A stretch of 64,000 bases of DNA from Burkholderiales bacterium (GCA_019749945.1 JAIEPF010000003.1:124001-188000); one strand, 5' to 3'. Numbered from the stretch's first letter, positions 17,217-26,850 are shown. Numbers and translations are program-made. Notes: generated by a model from the sequence alone, not told the origin.

Positions 17217-18194
17217 TCATTCCGGGGTAATCTGTGCCGACTTGATGATGCCGGCGTAAATCGGAATTTCATCACGCACGATTTTGGCCAAGCCTTCAGG
17301 GCCACCCACCACGACATCGGCGCCGCGTTTGGCGAACCGCTCCCGGTAATCCGGACTCTGCACCGCGGCCGCCAGGTCGCGATGCAGTTTGGCGATGATG
17401 TCCGCCGGCGTCCCGGCACGGACGAACAGCCCCATCCAGCCGTCGAGATCAAACTGCGGCAATGTCGCGGCCACGCCCGGCACATCCGGCAGCACCGTGG
17501 AGCCACGCGCCGCGGAAATGGCGATGGCGCGCACGCGTTTGTTCTCAACATGCGGCAGCACGCCGACGATGTTGGCGAACTGCAGGTCGATCCGGCCGCT
17601 CAGCGTGTCGATGAAGGCCGGCGCCGCACCCTTGTACGGCACATGGTTCATCTTGATCTTCGCCAGCGCCTGCAGATGCTCCATGCCGAGGTGCTGCAGG
17701 TTGCCGACCCCGGCCGAGGCGTAATTGAGCTTGCCGGGGTGGGCGCGCGCCAGCGCGATCAGGTCCTTCACCGACTTCACCGGCAGCGAGGGATGCACCA
17801 CCAGCACCATCGGCCCGCTGATGATCTGCGTGACCGGCGCGAGGTCTTTTTGCGGGTCGTACGGCAGATCGCGGCGCAAGGACACGTTGATGGTGATCGG
17901 ACCGGAATTGGCCAGCACCATGGTGTAGCCGTCCGGCGGCGACTTGGCCACCATGTCGGCGCCGATGCTGCCGCCCGCACCGCTGCGGTTGTCGATCAGC
18001 ACCTGCTGTCCCCACACCGGCGTCAGTTTCAGCGCCAATGCGCGCGCGACTTCATCGAGCGGGCCGCCCGGCGGATAGGGCACGACAATGCGCACCGGTT
18101 TTGCCGGAAACGGCTGCGCGGCAACAGGCAAAACAAAACCCGACACCGCGCCCCACAACACCACGACTGCACAGCTGATACGGTTCATGACCAT
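17217..18194 (-). CDS. Bug/TctC-family periplasmic receptor 6
   Basis: A 325-residue receptor. The signal peptide ends VAA-QP (about residue 27), then AKPVRIVVPYPPGGPLD, IDNRSGAGGSIG and PPDGYTMVL. Two ATGs two codons apart (18194 and 18188) follow GGAGGGG; the spacing slightly favours the second, so the first two residues are uncertain. It lies between the alpha/beta hydrolase and the SMP-30 gene in the minus-strand run. The third position of the GG-x2-D turn holds Leu instead of the usual Thr/Ala. Confidence 0.92.
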   Translation of the reverse strand: MVMNRISCAVVVLWGAVSGFVLPVAAQPFPAKPVRIVVPYPPGGPLDEVARALALKLTPVWGQQVLIDNRSGAGGSIGADMVAKSPPDGYTMVLANSGPITINVSLRRDLPYDPQKDLAPVTQIISGPMVLVVHPSLPVKSVKDLIALARAHPGKLNYASAGVGNLQHLGMEHLQALAKIKMNHVPYKGAAPAFIDTLSGRIDLQFANIVGVLPHVENKRVRAIAISAARGSTVLPDVPGVAATLPQFDLDGWMGLFVRAGTPADIIAKLHRDLAAAVQSPDYRERFAKRGADVVVGGPEGLAKIVRDEIPIYAGIIKSAQITPE

Positions 18195-18224
18195 GCCCCT
18201 CCAGTGGTCCGGCAGCAGCCGGGA

Positions 18225-19379
18225 TCAAAGATTCGCGGCGATCCAGTCCGCGACATAGGTCGCGCCCAGGAAACGGTTATCCCCCTGGCAGTGTTCGGCG
18301 CCGCCCTCTTCCGCGGTGAACACCTTGAGGGTTTTTTTCTTCGAACTGACCGCGTCGTACAGCAGCTTGGCATTGGCCACCGGCGAAATGGAATCTTCCT
18401 CGCCGTGAGTGACCAGGAAGGGACAGGTGATTTTGTTCGCCACACCTTCGAGTTTGTACAGCTCACATTTTTTCATCGCCGAATCCATGTCCGGCATGCC
18501 CATCACCCAGGGCAGCTGGTAATGCGGCGCCGACAGCTGCGTGCCGCCGGACTCCTGGATTTTGCGTCGCGTGATCCAGGTCGCGTGATAGTCGTAATGG
18601 CCGCCCCAGGCAATGCAGGCGGCAAAACGTTTCTCGAAAGCCGCCACGCGCGGTGCGTAATAACCGCCCATGCTGTAGGCCATGATCGCGACGCGTTTGG
18701 CATCGACATCCGGACGCGCCGCCAGATATTCGTAGGCTGCGGTGCCCGGCACTTCGTAGTCGGGACGGCTCGGAATGTTCTGCAGCCGCAGCGCCTCGCC
18801 CTGCCCCGGCCCGTCGATGGCCAGCGTGTTGATGCCGCGCAGCGCAAGCTCAACCCCGCCGAACAGGATGGACAATTCCTTGGTGCTGTCGAGACCGTCG
18901 AAAAAACACACGGTCGGCGCCGGCTTGTTGCCCGGCGCTTTCATGAACCAGGCCGGCAGCGTCGTCGCCTTGCCTTCATGGACATAGGGCACCTCGACGC
19001 GCTCGATGTTCGGATAACGGTGCTTGATGCCGAGCCTGAAACAGCGCAGGCAGCTCTGATAGAGCCCGATTTTTTTCGGGCCGAGCCCGACGAAACGCTC
19101 ACCGACGAAATAATAAGTCGCGGCGCGCAGATAGTGGCCGGCCGCCGACATTACAAAATTGTCCTTCATCGCAGCATCACCCATCGCCTCGATGCGCTGC
19201 GCCTCTTTTTCCCACTCCGCGCCCCAGGCCTCGTTGTCGCCGACCTTGCCCTTGAGGCGGCGCCCGACACGATCCACTTCGCTCATCGCCGAGCCGCCCC
19301 AGCGCGCCATCTCGATGACAATCATCATGCCCTGCGACCACATGAAACTCTCGGGGAAATACAGAAAACCGGCTTTCAT
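18225..19379 (-). CDS. Alpha/beta hydrolase, FrsA / 2,6-dihydropseudooxynicotine hydrolase-like
   Basis: A 384-residue cytoplasmic hydrolase with a helical N-terminal region and a C-terminal alpha/beta fold. The nucleophile elbow is AYSMGGYY (Ser in the GxSxG position, first Gly replaced by Ala). The acid and His regions appear as THGEEDSISP and GGAEHCQGDN near the C-terminus. This arrangement fits the C-C bond hydrolase/carboxylesterase branch that includes 2,6-dihydropseudooxynicotine hydrolase and FrsA-like proteins. TAGGAG precedes the ATG at 19379. It lies between Bug receptors 7 and 6, at 30-base gaps on each side. Confidence 0.83.
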   Translation of the reverse strand: MKAGFLYFPESFMWSQGMMIVIEMARWGGSAMSEVDRVGRRLKGKVGDNEAWGAEWEKEAQRIEAMGDAAMKDNFVMSAAGHYLRAATYYFVGERFVGLGPKKIGLYQSCLRCFRLGIKHRYPNIERVEVPYVHEGKATTLPAWFMKAPGNKPAPTVCFFDGLDSTKELSILFGGVELALRGINTLAIDGPGQGEALRLQNIPSRPDYEVPGTAAYEYLAARPDVDAKRVAIMAYSMGGYYAPRVAAFEKRFAACIAWGGHYDYHATWITRRKIQESGGTQLSAPHYQLPWVMGMPDMDSAMKKCELYKLEGVANKITCPFLVTHGEEDSISPVANAKLLYDAVSSKKKTLKVFTAEEGGAEHCQGDNRFLGATYVADWIAANL

Positions 19380-19409
19380 GCTGTTTTATCTCCTATGATG
19401 ATCGAGGCG

Positions 19410-20396
19410 TTATTGGCTCACGCTGCGCGCAAGACCGGCATCTTTGAGCAGTTTCGCGTACTTGACGGCGTCCGACCGGATCAGCGCGGCGAATTGCGCC
19501 GGCGTGCCGCCGGCCGCCTCCGCGCCCTGCGTTGCCATGCGGTCGGTCACCTCCGGCCGGCGCAACACCTCGTTCAACTCGCGGTTCAGGATATGCACGA
19601 TTGCCGCCGGTGTTCTGCGCGGAACCAGCACGCCGTGCCAGAGACTGGCATCAAAACCCGGCAGCGTCTCCCCCATGGCCTCGATGTCGGGAAATCCCTT
19701 CACGCGCTTCGGGGTCATCACCGCCAGGGCACGGACCCGCCCGCCCCGGACCTGCGGCATCGCCGCGATCATCGGCCCCGCCATCATTTGCGTCTGCCCG
19801 GAAATCGTATCGGCCATCGCCGGCCCGCCGCCCTTGTACGGCACATGCACCATGCGGATGCCGGTGCTTGCATTGAACAATTCCATCCCGAGATGCGCCG
19901 AGCTGCCGTTGCCAGAGGAGGCAAAGTTGAGCTGGCCCGGCCGCGCCTTGGCGTAGGCAATCAGCTCGGCGACATTTTTCACCGGCAACACGTTGGCCGT
20001 CACCAGCAGCAGCGCGATGGTATTCAGCTGGATCACCGGCGAAAAATCGCGCGCCGGATCATAGGGCAGGGATTGGTACAGTGTCGGATTGATCGATACA
20101 CTGGCCGGCAGGCAGAACAGCAGCGTGTAGCCGTCCGCCGGCGCCTTGGCGCCGAGGTCGGTGCCGATGATGGCGTTGGCGCCGCTGCGGTTGTCGATCA
20201 CGACCTGCTGCTTCAGGCGTTCGGCCAATGGCTGCGCAATCAGCCTTGCCACGGTATCGGTGCCGCCGCCCGGGGGAAACGGCACGATGAAGCGGATCGG
20301 CCGTGCCGGATAATTTTGCGGCTGCGGCTGCACCAGCGCCGGCCACGACAGCAATGCCGCAGCAATCATCCCCCATGTCCTGTAATCCATGACCAT
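19410..20396 (-). CDS. Bug/TctC-family periplasmic receptor 7
   Basis: A 328-residue receptor. The hydrophobic leader (about residues 9-24) ends near VQPQPQ, followed by ARPIRFIVPFPPGGGTD, IDNRSGANAIIG and PADGYTLLF. As in receptor 6, two ATGs two codons apart open the frame, preceded by GGGGA. The VDNR block continues GANA rather than GAGG, a distinctive pocket change. A second Bug gene lies only 22 bases upstream. Confidence 0.92.
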   Translation of the reverse strand: MVMDYRTWGMIAAALLSWPALVQPQPQNYPARPIRFIVPFPPGGGTDTVARLIAQPLAERLKQQVVIDNRSGANAIIGTDLGAKAPADGYTLLFCLPASVSINPTLYQSLPYDPARDFSPVIQLNTIALLLVTANVLPVKNVAELIAYAKARPGQLNFASSGNGSSAHLGMELFNASTGIRMVHVPYKGGGPAMADTISGQTQMMAGPMIAAMPQVRGGRVRALAVMTPKRVKGFPDIEAMGETLPGFDASLWHGVLVPRRTPAAIVHILNRELNEVLRRPEVTDRMATQGAEAAGGTPAQFAALIRSDAVKYAKLLKDAGLARSVSQ

Positions 20397-20418
20397 TCCC
20401 CGTGTCGTCGCTGGTCCG

Positions 20419-21381
20419 TTATTCAGCCGGAATGTTGGCGTCCCTGATGACTTTCGCCCACTTCAAGATTTCGGACTTGATATAGGCGCTGAATTCCGCA
20501 GGTGTTCCGCCGATGGGCTCGAAGCCCTGGACTTCGAGTCGCTGCCGCGCCGGGCCGGCGAGTATTTTCACGGTCTCGGCATGTATCCGGTCAATCACCG
20601 GTTTTGGTGTTTTTGCCGGCGCCAGCAGTCCGTACCAGGTGGAGGCCTCATACCCCGTCACGCCTGCTTCGGCGATGGTCGGCAGCTCCGGCATCGCCTG
20701 CGAACGCTTGGCGGTGGTCACCGCAATCGCGCGCGCCTTGCCCGATTTCACGTGCGGCATCGCCGCCGGCATCGTCGCAAACATGATCTGCACCTCACCC
20801 GAGATCATTGCCACCAGCGCCGGGCCGCCGCCCTTGAACGGCACATGCACCATGTCGATCTTCGCCAGCGATTTCAGCAGCTCACCCGCGAGGTGCGAGG
20901 AACTGCCGACACCGGCCGAGGGGAAATTCAGCGTGCCAGGCCTGGCTTTCGCCAGTGCCAGCAGTTCCCTGACGGTTTTCACCTGCAGCGAGGGATGCGC
21001 CACCAGGATGTTCGGCGTGATCGCCACCAGGCTGACCGGCGAAAAATCCCCGACCGGATCAAAGCCGAGTTTCTTGAACAGGCTGACATTGACCGCATTG
21101 GGCGCGACATTGCCCATCAGCAGCGTGTAGCCGTCGGGCACCGCGCGCGCCGCGAGTTCGGTGCCGATATTGCCGGTGGCGCCGCCGCGATTGTCGACCA
21201 CCACGTTCTGTCCCAGTTGCTGCGTCAGCTGATCGGCCATCACACGGCCAACCTGGTCGGTGCCGCCGCCCGGCGGATAGGCCACGATCATGCGGATCGG
21301 CCTTACCGGATAAACGTCGGCGGCCTGCACCGCGCCCGTCGCAGCACACAGCGCCGCGATCCAGATCAGCGGGTTTCCCAT
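20419..21381 (-). CDS. Bug/TctC-family periplasmic receptor 8
   Basis: A 320-residue receptor. The signal peptide ends VQA-AD (about residue 20), then VRPIRMIVAYPPGGGTD, VDNRGGATGNIG and VPDGYTLLM. GAGGAG precedes the ATG at 21381. It sits 40 bases downstream of a Gfo/Idh/MocA oxidoreductase and 22 bases upstream of Bug receptor 7. Receptors 7 and 8 are clearly different in sequence, so they are not a recent tandem duplication. Confidence 0.92.
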   Translation of the reverse strand: MGNPLIWIAALCAATGAVQAADVYPVRPIRMIVAYPPGGGTDQVGRVMADQLTQQLGQNVVVDNRGGATGNIGTELAARAVPDGYTLLMGNVAPNAVNVSLFKKLGFDPVGDFSPVSLVAITPNILVAHPSLQVKTVRELLALAKARPGTLNFPSAGVGSSSHLAGELLKSLAKIDMVHVPFKGGGPALVAMISGEVQIMFATMPAAMPHVKSGKARAIAVTTAKRSQAMPELPTIAEAGVTGYEASTWYGLLAPAKTPKPVIDRIHAETVKILAGPARQRLEVQGFEPIGGTPAEFSAYIKSEILKWAKVIRDANIPAE

Positions 21382-21421
21382 GACTTCTTCTCCTCGATGC
21401 TGTTGTTATCGGTGTTATCCG

Positions 21422-22636
21422 TTATTGCGCCAGCGGCAGGGATACCGGGCGGCCGGTGGCGATCGAATGTTCAATCGCCAGTGTTGCTTCGAGATTGGTG
21501 CGCGCCTCGCGCGGCGTGGCCAGCGAACAGGCTTTGCCCATCGCCAGATGGTCGAGCCAGGCCCGGGTCTCATTGGCGATCGGCCCCCAGAATTCGCCCA
21601 GCGCCCAGTCGCCCGGGGTGCCGCTTTGCAGGAACACCATGTTGACCTGGTGATCCGGCAGATAGACATGCGGTATGCCCTTGTTGCTGTACATGATCTG
21701 GTCGGTGTGGTCGTCGTCGAGGATCATCACACCCTCGGTGCCCAGCACCTCGACCCGCGCGGCATGGCCCAGCGCCGGATACTTCTCGGGCAGCGCGTAA
21801 CTGACGCCGAGGTTCACCACTGCGCCGTCGTCATAAGTCAGTATCGCGTAGCTGACGTCATCGACTTCGGGATAACCCGCCGCCTTCAGCACGCCCTTCT
21901 GGCCGCGCGCATACACCTCGACCAGACGATGGCCTTCATGCATCCAGTTCATCAGGTCAACGTAATAAGTCAGCGCATCCACCACCGGTGTCGCATGGCG
22001 GTTGCGGCCGAGCATGGCCAGCGCCTGCGAACGTGAATTGAACACCCGCGCAGCGCCTCCGGTCAGCGTGCCGATGCGGCCCTGCACGATCTGTTCCTTG
22101 GCGATCAGATAACGTTCCTTGTAACGGCGGCTGTAACCGACATGCACGCCGACACCGGATTTTTCGATGGCCTGAATCACGCGGTCGGCATCCGCCAGCG
22201 ACAGCGCGATGGGTTTTTCCACCAGCACCGGCTTGCCCAGTTCCAGCGCCTTCAGGATGGGTGCCAGATGTTCGCCTTCGCTGGTCGACACGATGACCGC
22301 GTTGACCTCGGGGTGACTGATGATCGCGTCATTGTCGGTGGAATGCCGCGCGGCGCCGATTTTTTTCGCCAGCGCTTCGGCTTTTTTGGCGTCCTGATCG
22401 GCGGTGGCGATGAAACGTACTGCGGGATGCCCCGCCGCCAGTTGCGCGCGCAGACCGCCAATGCGGCCCGAGCCGATGACGGCCAGGCCCAGTGTTTTGC
22501 GTTCGATGATCCCCTCCGGATTCAGGCGCGGCCCGCGGGAAAAATGTCCGCGGGCAGCCCCGGAGTCTAGCCAAGCACACCCGCTGTTACAAGCGGAATA
22601 CCGGTGGAGAACCACCGCTGCCGCACACCCTGCCAC
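21422..22636 (-). CDS. Gfo/Idh/MocA family NAD(P)-dependent oxidoreductase, start codon uncertain
   Basis: An oxidoreductase of the glucose-fructose oxidoreductase/inositol dehydrogenase family. It has an N-terminal Rossmann motif VIGSGRIGG, the EKP motif in VLVEKPIALS and a C-terminal alpha/beta domain. Homology starts at about 22500, yet the nearest in-frame ATG/GTG/TTG codons lie far upstream (GTG 22615, GTG 22636). A strong GGAGG at 22517-22513 stands just ahead of two ATC codons (22510, 22507). Either translation starts at a non-standard ATC, or from an upstream GTG with about 40 extra residues. The right coordinate given is the outermost GTG. Followed by Bug receptor 8. Confidence 0.75.
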   Translation of the reverse strand: MAGCAAAVVLHRYSACNSGCAWLDSGAARGHFSRGPRLNPEGIIERKTLGLAVIGSGRIGGLRAQLAAGHPAVRFIATADQDAKKAEALAKKIGAARHSTDNDAIISHPEVNAVIVSTSEGEHLAPILKALELGKPVLVEKPIALSLADADRVIQAIEKSGVGVHVGYSRRYKERYLIAKEQIVQGRIGTLTGGAARVFNSRSQALAMLGRNRHATPVVDALTYYVDLMNWMHEGHRLVEVYARGQKGVLKAAGYPEVDDVSYAILTYDDGAVVNLGVSYALPEKYPALGHAARVEVLGTEGVMILDDDHTDQIMYSNKGIPHVYLPDHQVNMVFLQSGTPGDWALGEFWGPIANETRAWLDHLAMGKACSLATPREARTNLEATLAIEHSIATGRPVSLPLAQ

Positions 22637-22707
22637 AGCATGTGGAATGCTGCGCGGAATGGAAAAAACGCGCCGTGCAGAGCGGGAGGAGGAAAAACGG
22701 GCGCGGC

Positions 22708-22738
22708 GCCCCCCAAGGGGACTTGCTCCGCAGCGCGC
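22708..22738 (-). repeat. 31-bp dispersed repeat, copy 1 (minus orientation)
   Basis: On the minus strand this reads GCGCGCTGCGGAGCAAGTC then CCCTTGGGGGGC. It is identical at 28 of 31 positions to 56971-57001, in the opposite orientation. It carries a small internal CCCC-TT-GGGG palindrome and lies between the Bug gene at 22757 and the oxidoreductase gene. Confidence 0.75.
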
Positions 22739-22756
22739 GCAAACCGGTGAAACGGA

Positions 22757-23743
22757 TTACTGCTTCTGGATGCCTGCAGCGGTGACGACCTGCTGCCAGC
22801 GTGCGACTTCACTCGCGAGGTACTTGCCGAAATCCTGCGGCGACGTGGCGCGTATCTCAAGGCCCTGTGCGGAAAAACGCTCCTGGATGCGCGGCTGGCG
22901 CATCAATCCCGACAGATCGCTGTAAATACGCGCAACCACCGGCTTCGGCGTTCCCGCCGGCGCCAGCATGCCGTACCAGGTCGTGTATTCGAAACCGGGC
23001 AGGCCGGCCTCACCGGCGGTCGGCAGATCGGCGGCGGCCGCCACCCGCTTCGCGCTGGTGACCGCCACGCCATTCAAGCGCCCGGCCCGCACCAGCGGCA
23101 GGGCCGTGGCCATGTTGGTCACCATGAACTGGATTTCGCCCGAGAGCAGGCCGGTGGAGGCCAGTCCCGCGCTTTTATACGGCACATGCAGGGTGTCGAC
23201 TTTGGCCGTCAGTTTGAACAATTCGTTGGCGAGATGGCTCGCCGTGCCGTTGCCGGCGGAGCCGAAGGCATATTTGCCCGGCTGCGCCTTGAACAGGGCC
23301 ACCAGTTCGGCCAGTGATTTCGCCGGCACCCTGGTATTGACCGCGATGATGCTGGGCTGCTCGGCGATCAGCGTCACCGCCACAAAATCACGCAGGATGT
23401 CCGATGACAGATTTTTGTACAAGGCGGGGCCGATGGCCATGGTCGAACTCGACACCAGCACGGTATGCCCGTCCGCTGCGGACTTGGCCACGATGTCGCT
23501 GCCGATGGTGCCGCCGGCGCCGGGCCGGTTGTCCACCACCACCGGCTGATCCCAGTGCTCGGTCAGCGCCTGGGCGACAATGCGGCCGACGATGTCGCTG
23601 CCGCCGCCGGGGGCCAGCGGCACGACCATGCGCAAGGGTTTGACCGGAAAGGCCGGTTCGGCCTGCGCCGGCTGCCCCATGAACAACGCGCCGATGATGC
23701 AGGCGCACAGCTGAAAACGGACCAGTTTTGAATCATCGGACAC
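22757..23743 (-). CDS. Bug/TctC-family periplasmic receptor 9
   Basis: A 328-residue receptor beginning with GTG at 23743, chosen because GAGGAAA lies about six bases upstream; a longer frame to 23782 has no such site. The leader ends AQA-EP, then VKPLRMVVPLAPGGGSD, VDNRPGAGGTIG and AADGHTVLV (His replacing Tyr in the PDGYT block). It is divergent from the N-formylglutamate amidohydrolase gene (152-base gap) and is the first gene of the long minus-strand run that ends near 12.8 kb. Confidence 0.9.
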   Translation of the reverse strand: MSDDSKLVRFQLCACIIGALFMGQPAQAEPAFPVKPLRMVVPLAPGGGSDIVGRIVAQALTEHWDQPVVVDNRPGAGGTIGSDIVAKSAADGHTVLVSSSTMAIGPALYKNLSSDILRDFVAVTLIAEQPSIIAVNTRVPAKSLAELVALFKAQPGKYAFGSAGNGTASHLANELFKLTAKVDTLHVPYKSAGLASTGLLSGEIQFMVTNMATALPLVRAGRLNGVAVTSAKRVAAAADLPTAGEAGLPGFEYTTWYGMLAPAGTPKPVVARIYSDLSGLMRQPRIQERFSAQGLEIRATSPQDFGKYLASEVARWQQVVTAAGIQKQ

Positions 23744-23895
23744 GGCTGTTTCCTCTGCTTGATGGCGCACGGCTTGCACCAATCAGGGAAAATAGCTGCG
23801 GCCTGTTACAGGATCGTGACAGCCGACGCCGGAGCAGCCGGATTCGGAACACGATCCCATAAAATCCATCGTATGAATACCGACAAGGAAAAACC

Positions 23896-24753
23896 ATGAT
23901 CCACGCCGAGCCCGGACTGTTTCTGCGCCACGAACCGCTGGCTGCCGCCACGCCGCTGGTGGTGGATGTCTCGCGCAGCGGCCGCGAATATCCGAAGGAA
24001 TACCGCTCGCCATTGCCCTTCACCACCGTGCACGACAACGTGTCGATGTATGTCGAGGATCTGTGGGCCGGCACGCCGGCCGCGGGCGGCACGCTGCTCT
24101 ACTGCAGCTTCCCCAATACCTGGATCGACGTCAACCGCAACGAAGCCGACATGGATCCGGACATCGTCGACGGGACATGGCCCAAAGAACTCAAACCCAC
24201 TGCGCGCACGCTCGAGGGGCTGGGACTGATCAAAACAAAATCGCGCTACGGCGAGGCGTTTCAGGAGCGCAAGTTGAGCGTCGCCGAAATCGAGGAACGC
24301 CTGGCGCGGTATTACCGGCCCTATCATGCCGAGCTGAAGCGCATCATCGACGAAACCCACAAACGTTTCGGCGTGCTGCGCCAGATTTCCTGCCATTGCA
24401 TGTCGGCCGTCGGCGCACCGACCCATCCTGATGCCGGCAAACCGCGCGCTGATTTCTGCATCAGCGATCTGAAAGGCAAAACCTCGTCACCGGCGACCAT
24501 GGCGCTGGTTGTCGATACGCTGAAAAGCCTGGGTTACAGCGTGTCGGTCAACGATCCCTATGTCGGCAACGAACTGATCGGACGCCACGGCCATCCAGCC
24601 CGCGGCATCGATTCGATCCAGGTCGAAATCAACAAGAAACTGTTCATGGACACCGGAACATTCCGCAGGACAGCCGGGTTCGACAAGCTGAAGGCCGACC
24701 TCGACCGGCTGCTGAAAGTGCTTGCCGACGAGGCGCTCAGGCGTATTGCCTGA
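23896..24753 (+). CDS. N-formylglutamate amidohydrolase family protein
   Basis: A 285-residue cytoplasmic protein of the N-formylglutamate amidohydrolase (HutG-type FGase) family, which cleaves N-formylglutamate or related N-acyl acids to the free amino acid. Visible blocks are VVDVSRSG, the conserved NTWIDVNRNEADMD and FCISDLKG, with His in SCHCMSAVG. AAGGAAAAA precedes the ATG at 23896. It is alone on the plus strand between two minus-strand Bug genes, without other histidine-degradation genes, so a different N-acyl substrate is possible. Confidence 0.82.
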   Translation: MIHAEPGLFLRHEPLAAATPLVVDVSRSGREYPKEYRSPLPFTTVHDNVSMYVEDLWAGTPAAGGTLLYCSFPNTWIDVNRNEADMDPDIVDGTWPKELKPTARTLEGLGLIKTKSRYGEAFQERKLSVAEIEERLARYYRPYHAELKRIIDETHKRFGVLRQISCHCMSAVGAPTHPDAGKPRADFCISDLKGKTSSPATMALVVDTLKSLGYSVSVNDPYVGNELIGRHGHPARGIDSIQVEINKKLFMDTGTFRRTAGFDKLKADLDRLLKVLADEALRRIA

Positions 24754-24762
24754 GCAGCGCCA

Positions 24763-25731
24763 TCAATCGGCCTTGGCGCCGGATGTCTTGACCACCTTCG
24801 CCCACTTCGCCACATCGCGTTGCACGACTCTGGCGAATTCCTCGACGCTGGTCGCATAGGAGTCAGCCCCCTGCTTCAGCAGCAGTTCCCTGACCTCGGG
24901 CGAGTTGATGATCCTGACAATGTCGGTGTTGAGCTGCTGGATGATGTCGCGCGGCGTGCCGTCCGGCGCAAACACGCCGTACCAGGCCACCGCCTCATAC
25001 CCCGGCAAACCCGATTCGGCGACGGTCGGAAACTCCTTGGCGCTGGGGAAACGTTTGGCACTGGTCACGGCCAGGCCGCGCAATTTGCCCGACTGCACCA
25101 GCGGCAATGACGACACGATGGTCGCAAACGACAGCGCCACTTCGCCGCCGACCACCGCCGGCATCGCCTGCGCGCCGCCCTTGAACGGCACGTGCAGCAT
25201 GTCCACCTTCGCCATGCTGGTGAACAACGCGCCGCTCAGGTAAAGAAAATTACCCGACGAGGCATAGGACAGCTCGCCCGGTCGCGCGCGCGACAGCGCG
25301 ATCAGTTCGCGCACGTTTTTCACCGGTATCGACGGATGCGCGACCAGCATGTTGGGCAGCAGCGCCACGGGTGTCACCGGCGCAAAATCCTTCACCGGAT
25401 CATAGGACGGTTTGGCGTAGAGGCTGGCATTGATGGCATGGGTGCCGGTGGTGCCCATCACCAGCGTGTAACCGTCGGGTGCCGCACGCGCGACGATTTC
25501 GGAGCCGACCACGCCGCCCGCGCCGCCGCGGTTGTCGACGATGGCAACCTGGCGTTTGTACTGGTCGTTGAGTTTCTGCGCGACGATGCGTGTAACGATG
25601 TCCGTGGCGCCGCCCGGCGGGAAAGGCACGACAAAACGGATGGGGCGCGACGGATAAGCCTGCGCGAACGCCGCCCCCTGGGCAAGCAGCCCCAAGGCCA
25701 ATCCGATTGCGGCAAAAACCCTCAGCTTCAT
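24763..25731 (-). CDS. Bug/TctC-family periplasmic receptor 10
   Basis: A 322-residue receptor. The signal peptide ends AFA-QA (about residue 23), then SRPIRFVVPFPPGGATD, IVDNRGGAGGVVG and APDGYTLVM. The ATG at 25731 has AAGGGA six bases upstream; an in-frame GTG five codons earlier is less likely. It follows Bug receptor 11 by 30 bases and converges with the amidohydrolase gene. Confidence 0.92.
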   Translation of the reverse strand: MKLRVFAAIGLALGLLAQGAAFAQAYPSRPIRFVVPFPPGGATDIVTRIVAQKLNDQYKRQVAIVDNRGGAGGVVGSEIVARAAPDGYTLVMGTTGTHAINASLYAKPSYDPVKDFAPVTPVALLPNMLVAHPSIPVKNVRELIALSRARPGELSYASSGNFLYLSGALFTSMAKVDMLHVPFKGGAQAMPAVVGGEVALSFATIVSSLPLVQSGKLRGLAVTSAKRFPSAKEFPTVAESGLPGYEAVAWYGVFAPDGTPRDIIQQLNTDIVRIINSPEVRELLLKQGADSYATSVEEFARVVQRDVAKWAKVVKTSGAKAD

Positions 25732-25761
25732 CGATCCCTTTCGCACAGCGAAAACATACTG

Positions 25762-26736
25762 TTACTCGACTTTCGCACCGGACTCCCTGATTGCCGAAGC
25801 GTACTTGTCATTCTCGACCTTTACGAATTTCGCGAATTCGGCCGGCGTGTTGCCCACCGGTTCCGAACCCAGCTGCTGCAGACGCTGACGGATGTCGGGC
25901 AGCTGCAGTATGCGCACCAGGTCCCCGTTGAGTCTGCTGATGATAGCAGCGGGAACGCCGGCTGGGGCATGGATCGAATACCAGGCATTGACCTCGTAAC
26001 CGCTGAGCCCCGCTTCGCTGAATGTCGGAATTTGCGGGAAATCGGGCAGCCGCTGGGTGCGGGCTATGGCCAGAGGCTGCAGTTTGCCCGAGCGCACATG
26101 CGGCAGGATCGAGGCCGCGGTGTCGAACATGATTTGCGTTTCGCCGCCCATCAGACCGGCGATCGCGGGACCACCGCCCTTGTACGGCACATGCAGCAAG
26201 CGGGTGCCGGTCATCGAGGCGAAAATCACGCCCGCCATGTGCGGCGGTGTGCCGCTGCCGCCGGACGCATAACGAATCTCCCCCGGTTTGGATTTCATCA
26301 GGGCAATCAGGTCTTTCAGGGTCGGCGCCGGCAGCGAGGGATGCCGCACCAGCACGGTTGGCGCCACGGCGAGCAGGGTGATCGGCGCAAAATCCTTGAC
26401 CGGGTCATAACCGGGCGCACGATACAAGTTGGGCGCGATGGCGTGGGTCGCTATCGACGACAACAGCAGGGTATGGCCGTCGGGAACAGCGCGCGCAGCA
26501 ATGGCCGTACCCAGAGTGGTGCCGGCCCCGGGCCGGTTGTCGACGACCACCTGCTGCTGCCAGGCCTCCACCAGTTTGGCGCCAAACATGCGCGCCAGCG
26601 TGTCGTTGCCGCCGCCCGGCGGATAGGGCACGATCAGCCGTATCGGCTTGCTGGGATAGGTCGCGGCATGGACAAACCCAGGAACCTGGATCATCACCAA
26701 CAGGGTACATACCGCCCATTTCAATTTGTTATACAC
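25762..26736 (-). CDS. Bug/TctC-family periplasmic receptor 11
   Basis: A 324-residue receptor starting with GTG at 26736, supported by GGAGGAGG upstream. The leader ends FVHA-AT (about residue 24), then SKPIRLIVPYPPGGGND, VDNRPGAGTTLG and VPDGHTLLL. The turn residue before Asp is Asn and the PDGYT block has His. It lies 114 bases downstream of the isopropylmalate/tartrate dehydrogenase-like gene, whose substrate it may recognise. Confidence 0.92.
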   Translation of the reverse strand: MYNKLKWAVCTLLVMIQVPGFVHAATYPSKPIRLIVPYPPGGGNDTLARMFGAKLVEAWQQQVVVDNRPGAGTTLGTAIAARAVPDGHTLLLSSIATHAIAPNLYRAPGYDPVKDFAPITLLAVAPTVLVRHPSLPAPTLKDLIALMKSKPGEIRYASGGSGTPPHMAGVIFASMTGTRLLHVPYKGGGPAIAGLMGGETQIMFDTAASILPHVRSGKLQPLAIARTQRLPDFPQIPTFSEAGLSGYEVNAWYSIHAPAGVPAAIISRLNGDLVRILQLPDIRQRLQQLGSEPVGNTPAEFAKFVKVENDKYASAIRESGAKVE

Positions 26737-26850
26737 GGGTCCTCCTCCAGTCTGACTGCTGCACAGTTAAGCATTCCAATCCGGGACCGGTGATGTTGCG
26801 GCGTCACCCCTGATCCCCGCGTTTGTTCCGAATTACTCCGCACCAGGCCC

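Noticed and set aside
16968..20447. A very long plus-strand open frame (1159 codons) covering minus-strand genes
   Set aside because: It is antisense to four well-supported genes (SMP-30, two Bug receptors and a hydrolase) and is rich in His/Arg with no domain, as expected for the mirror frame of GC-rich coding DNA.
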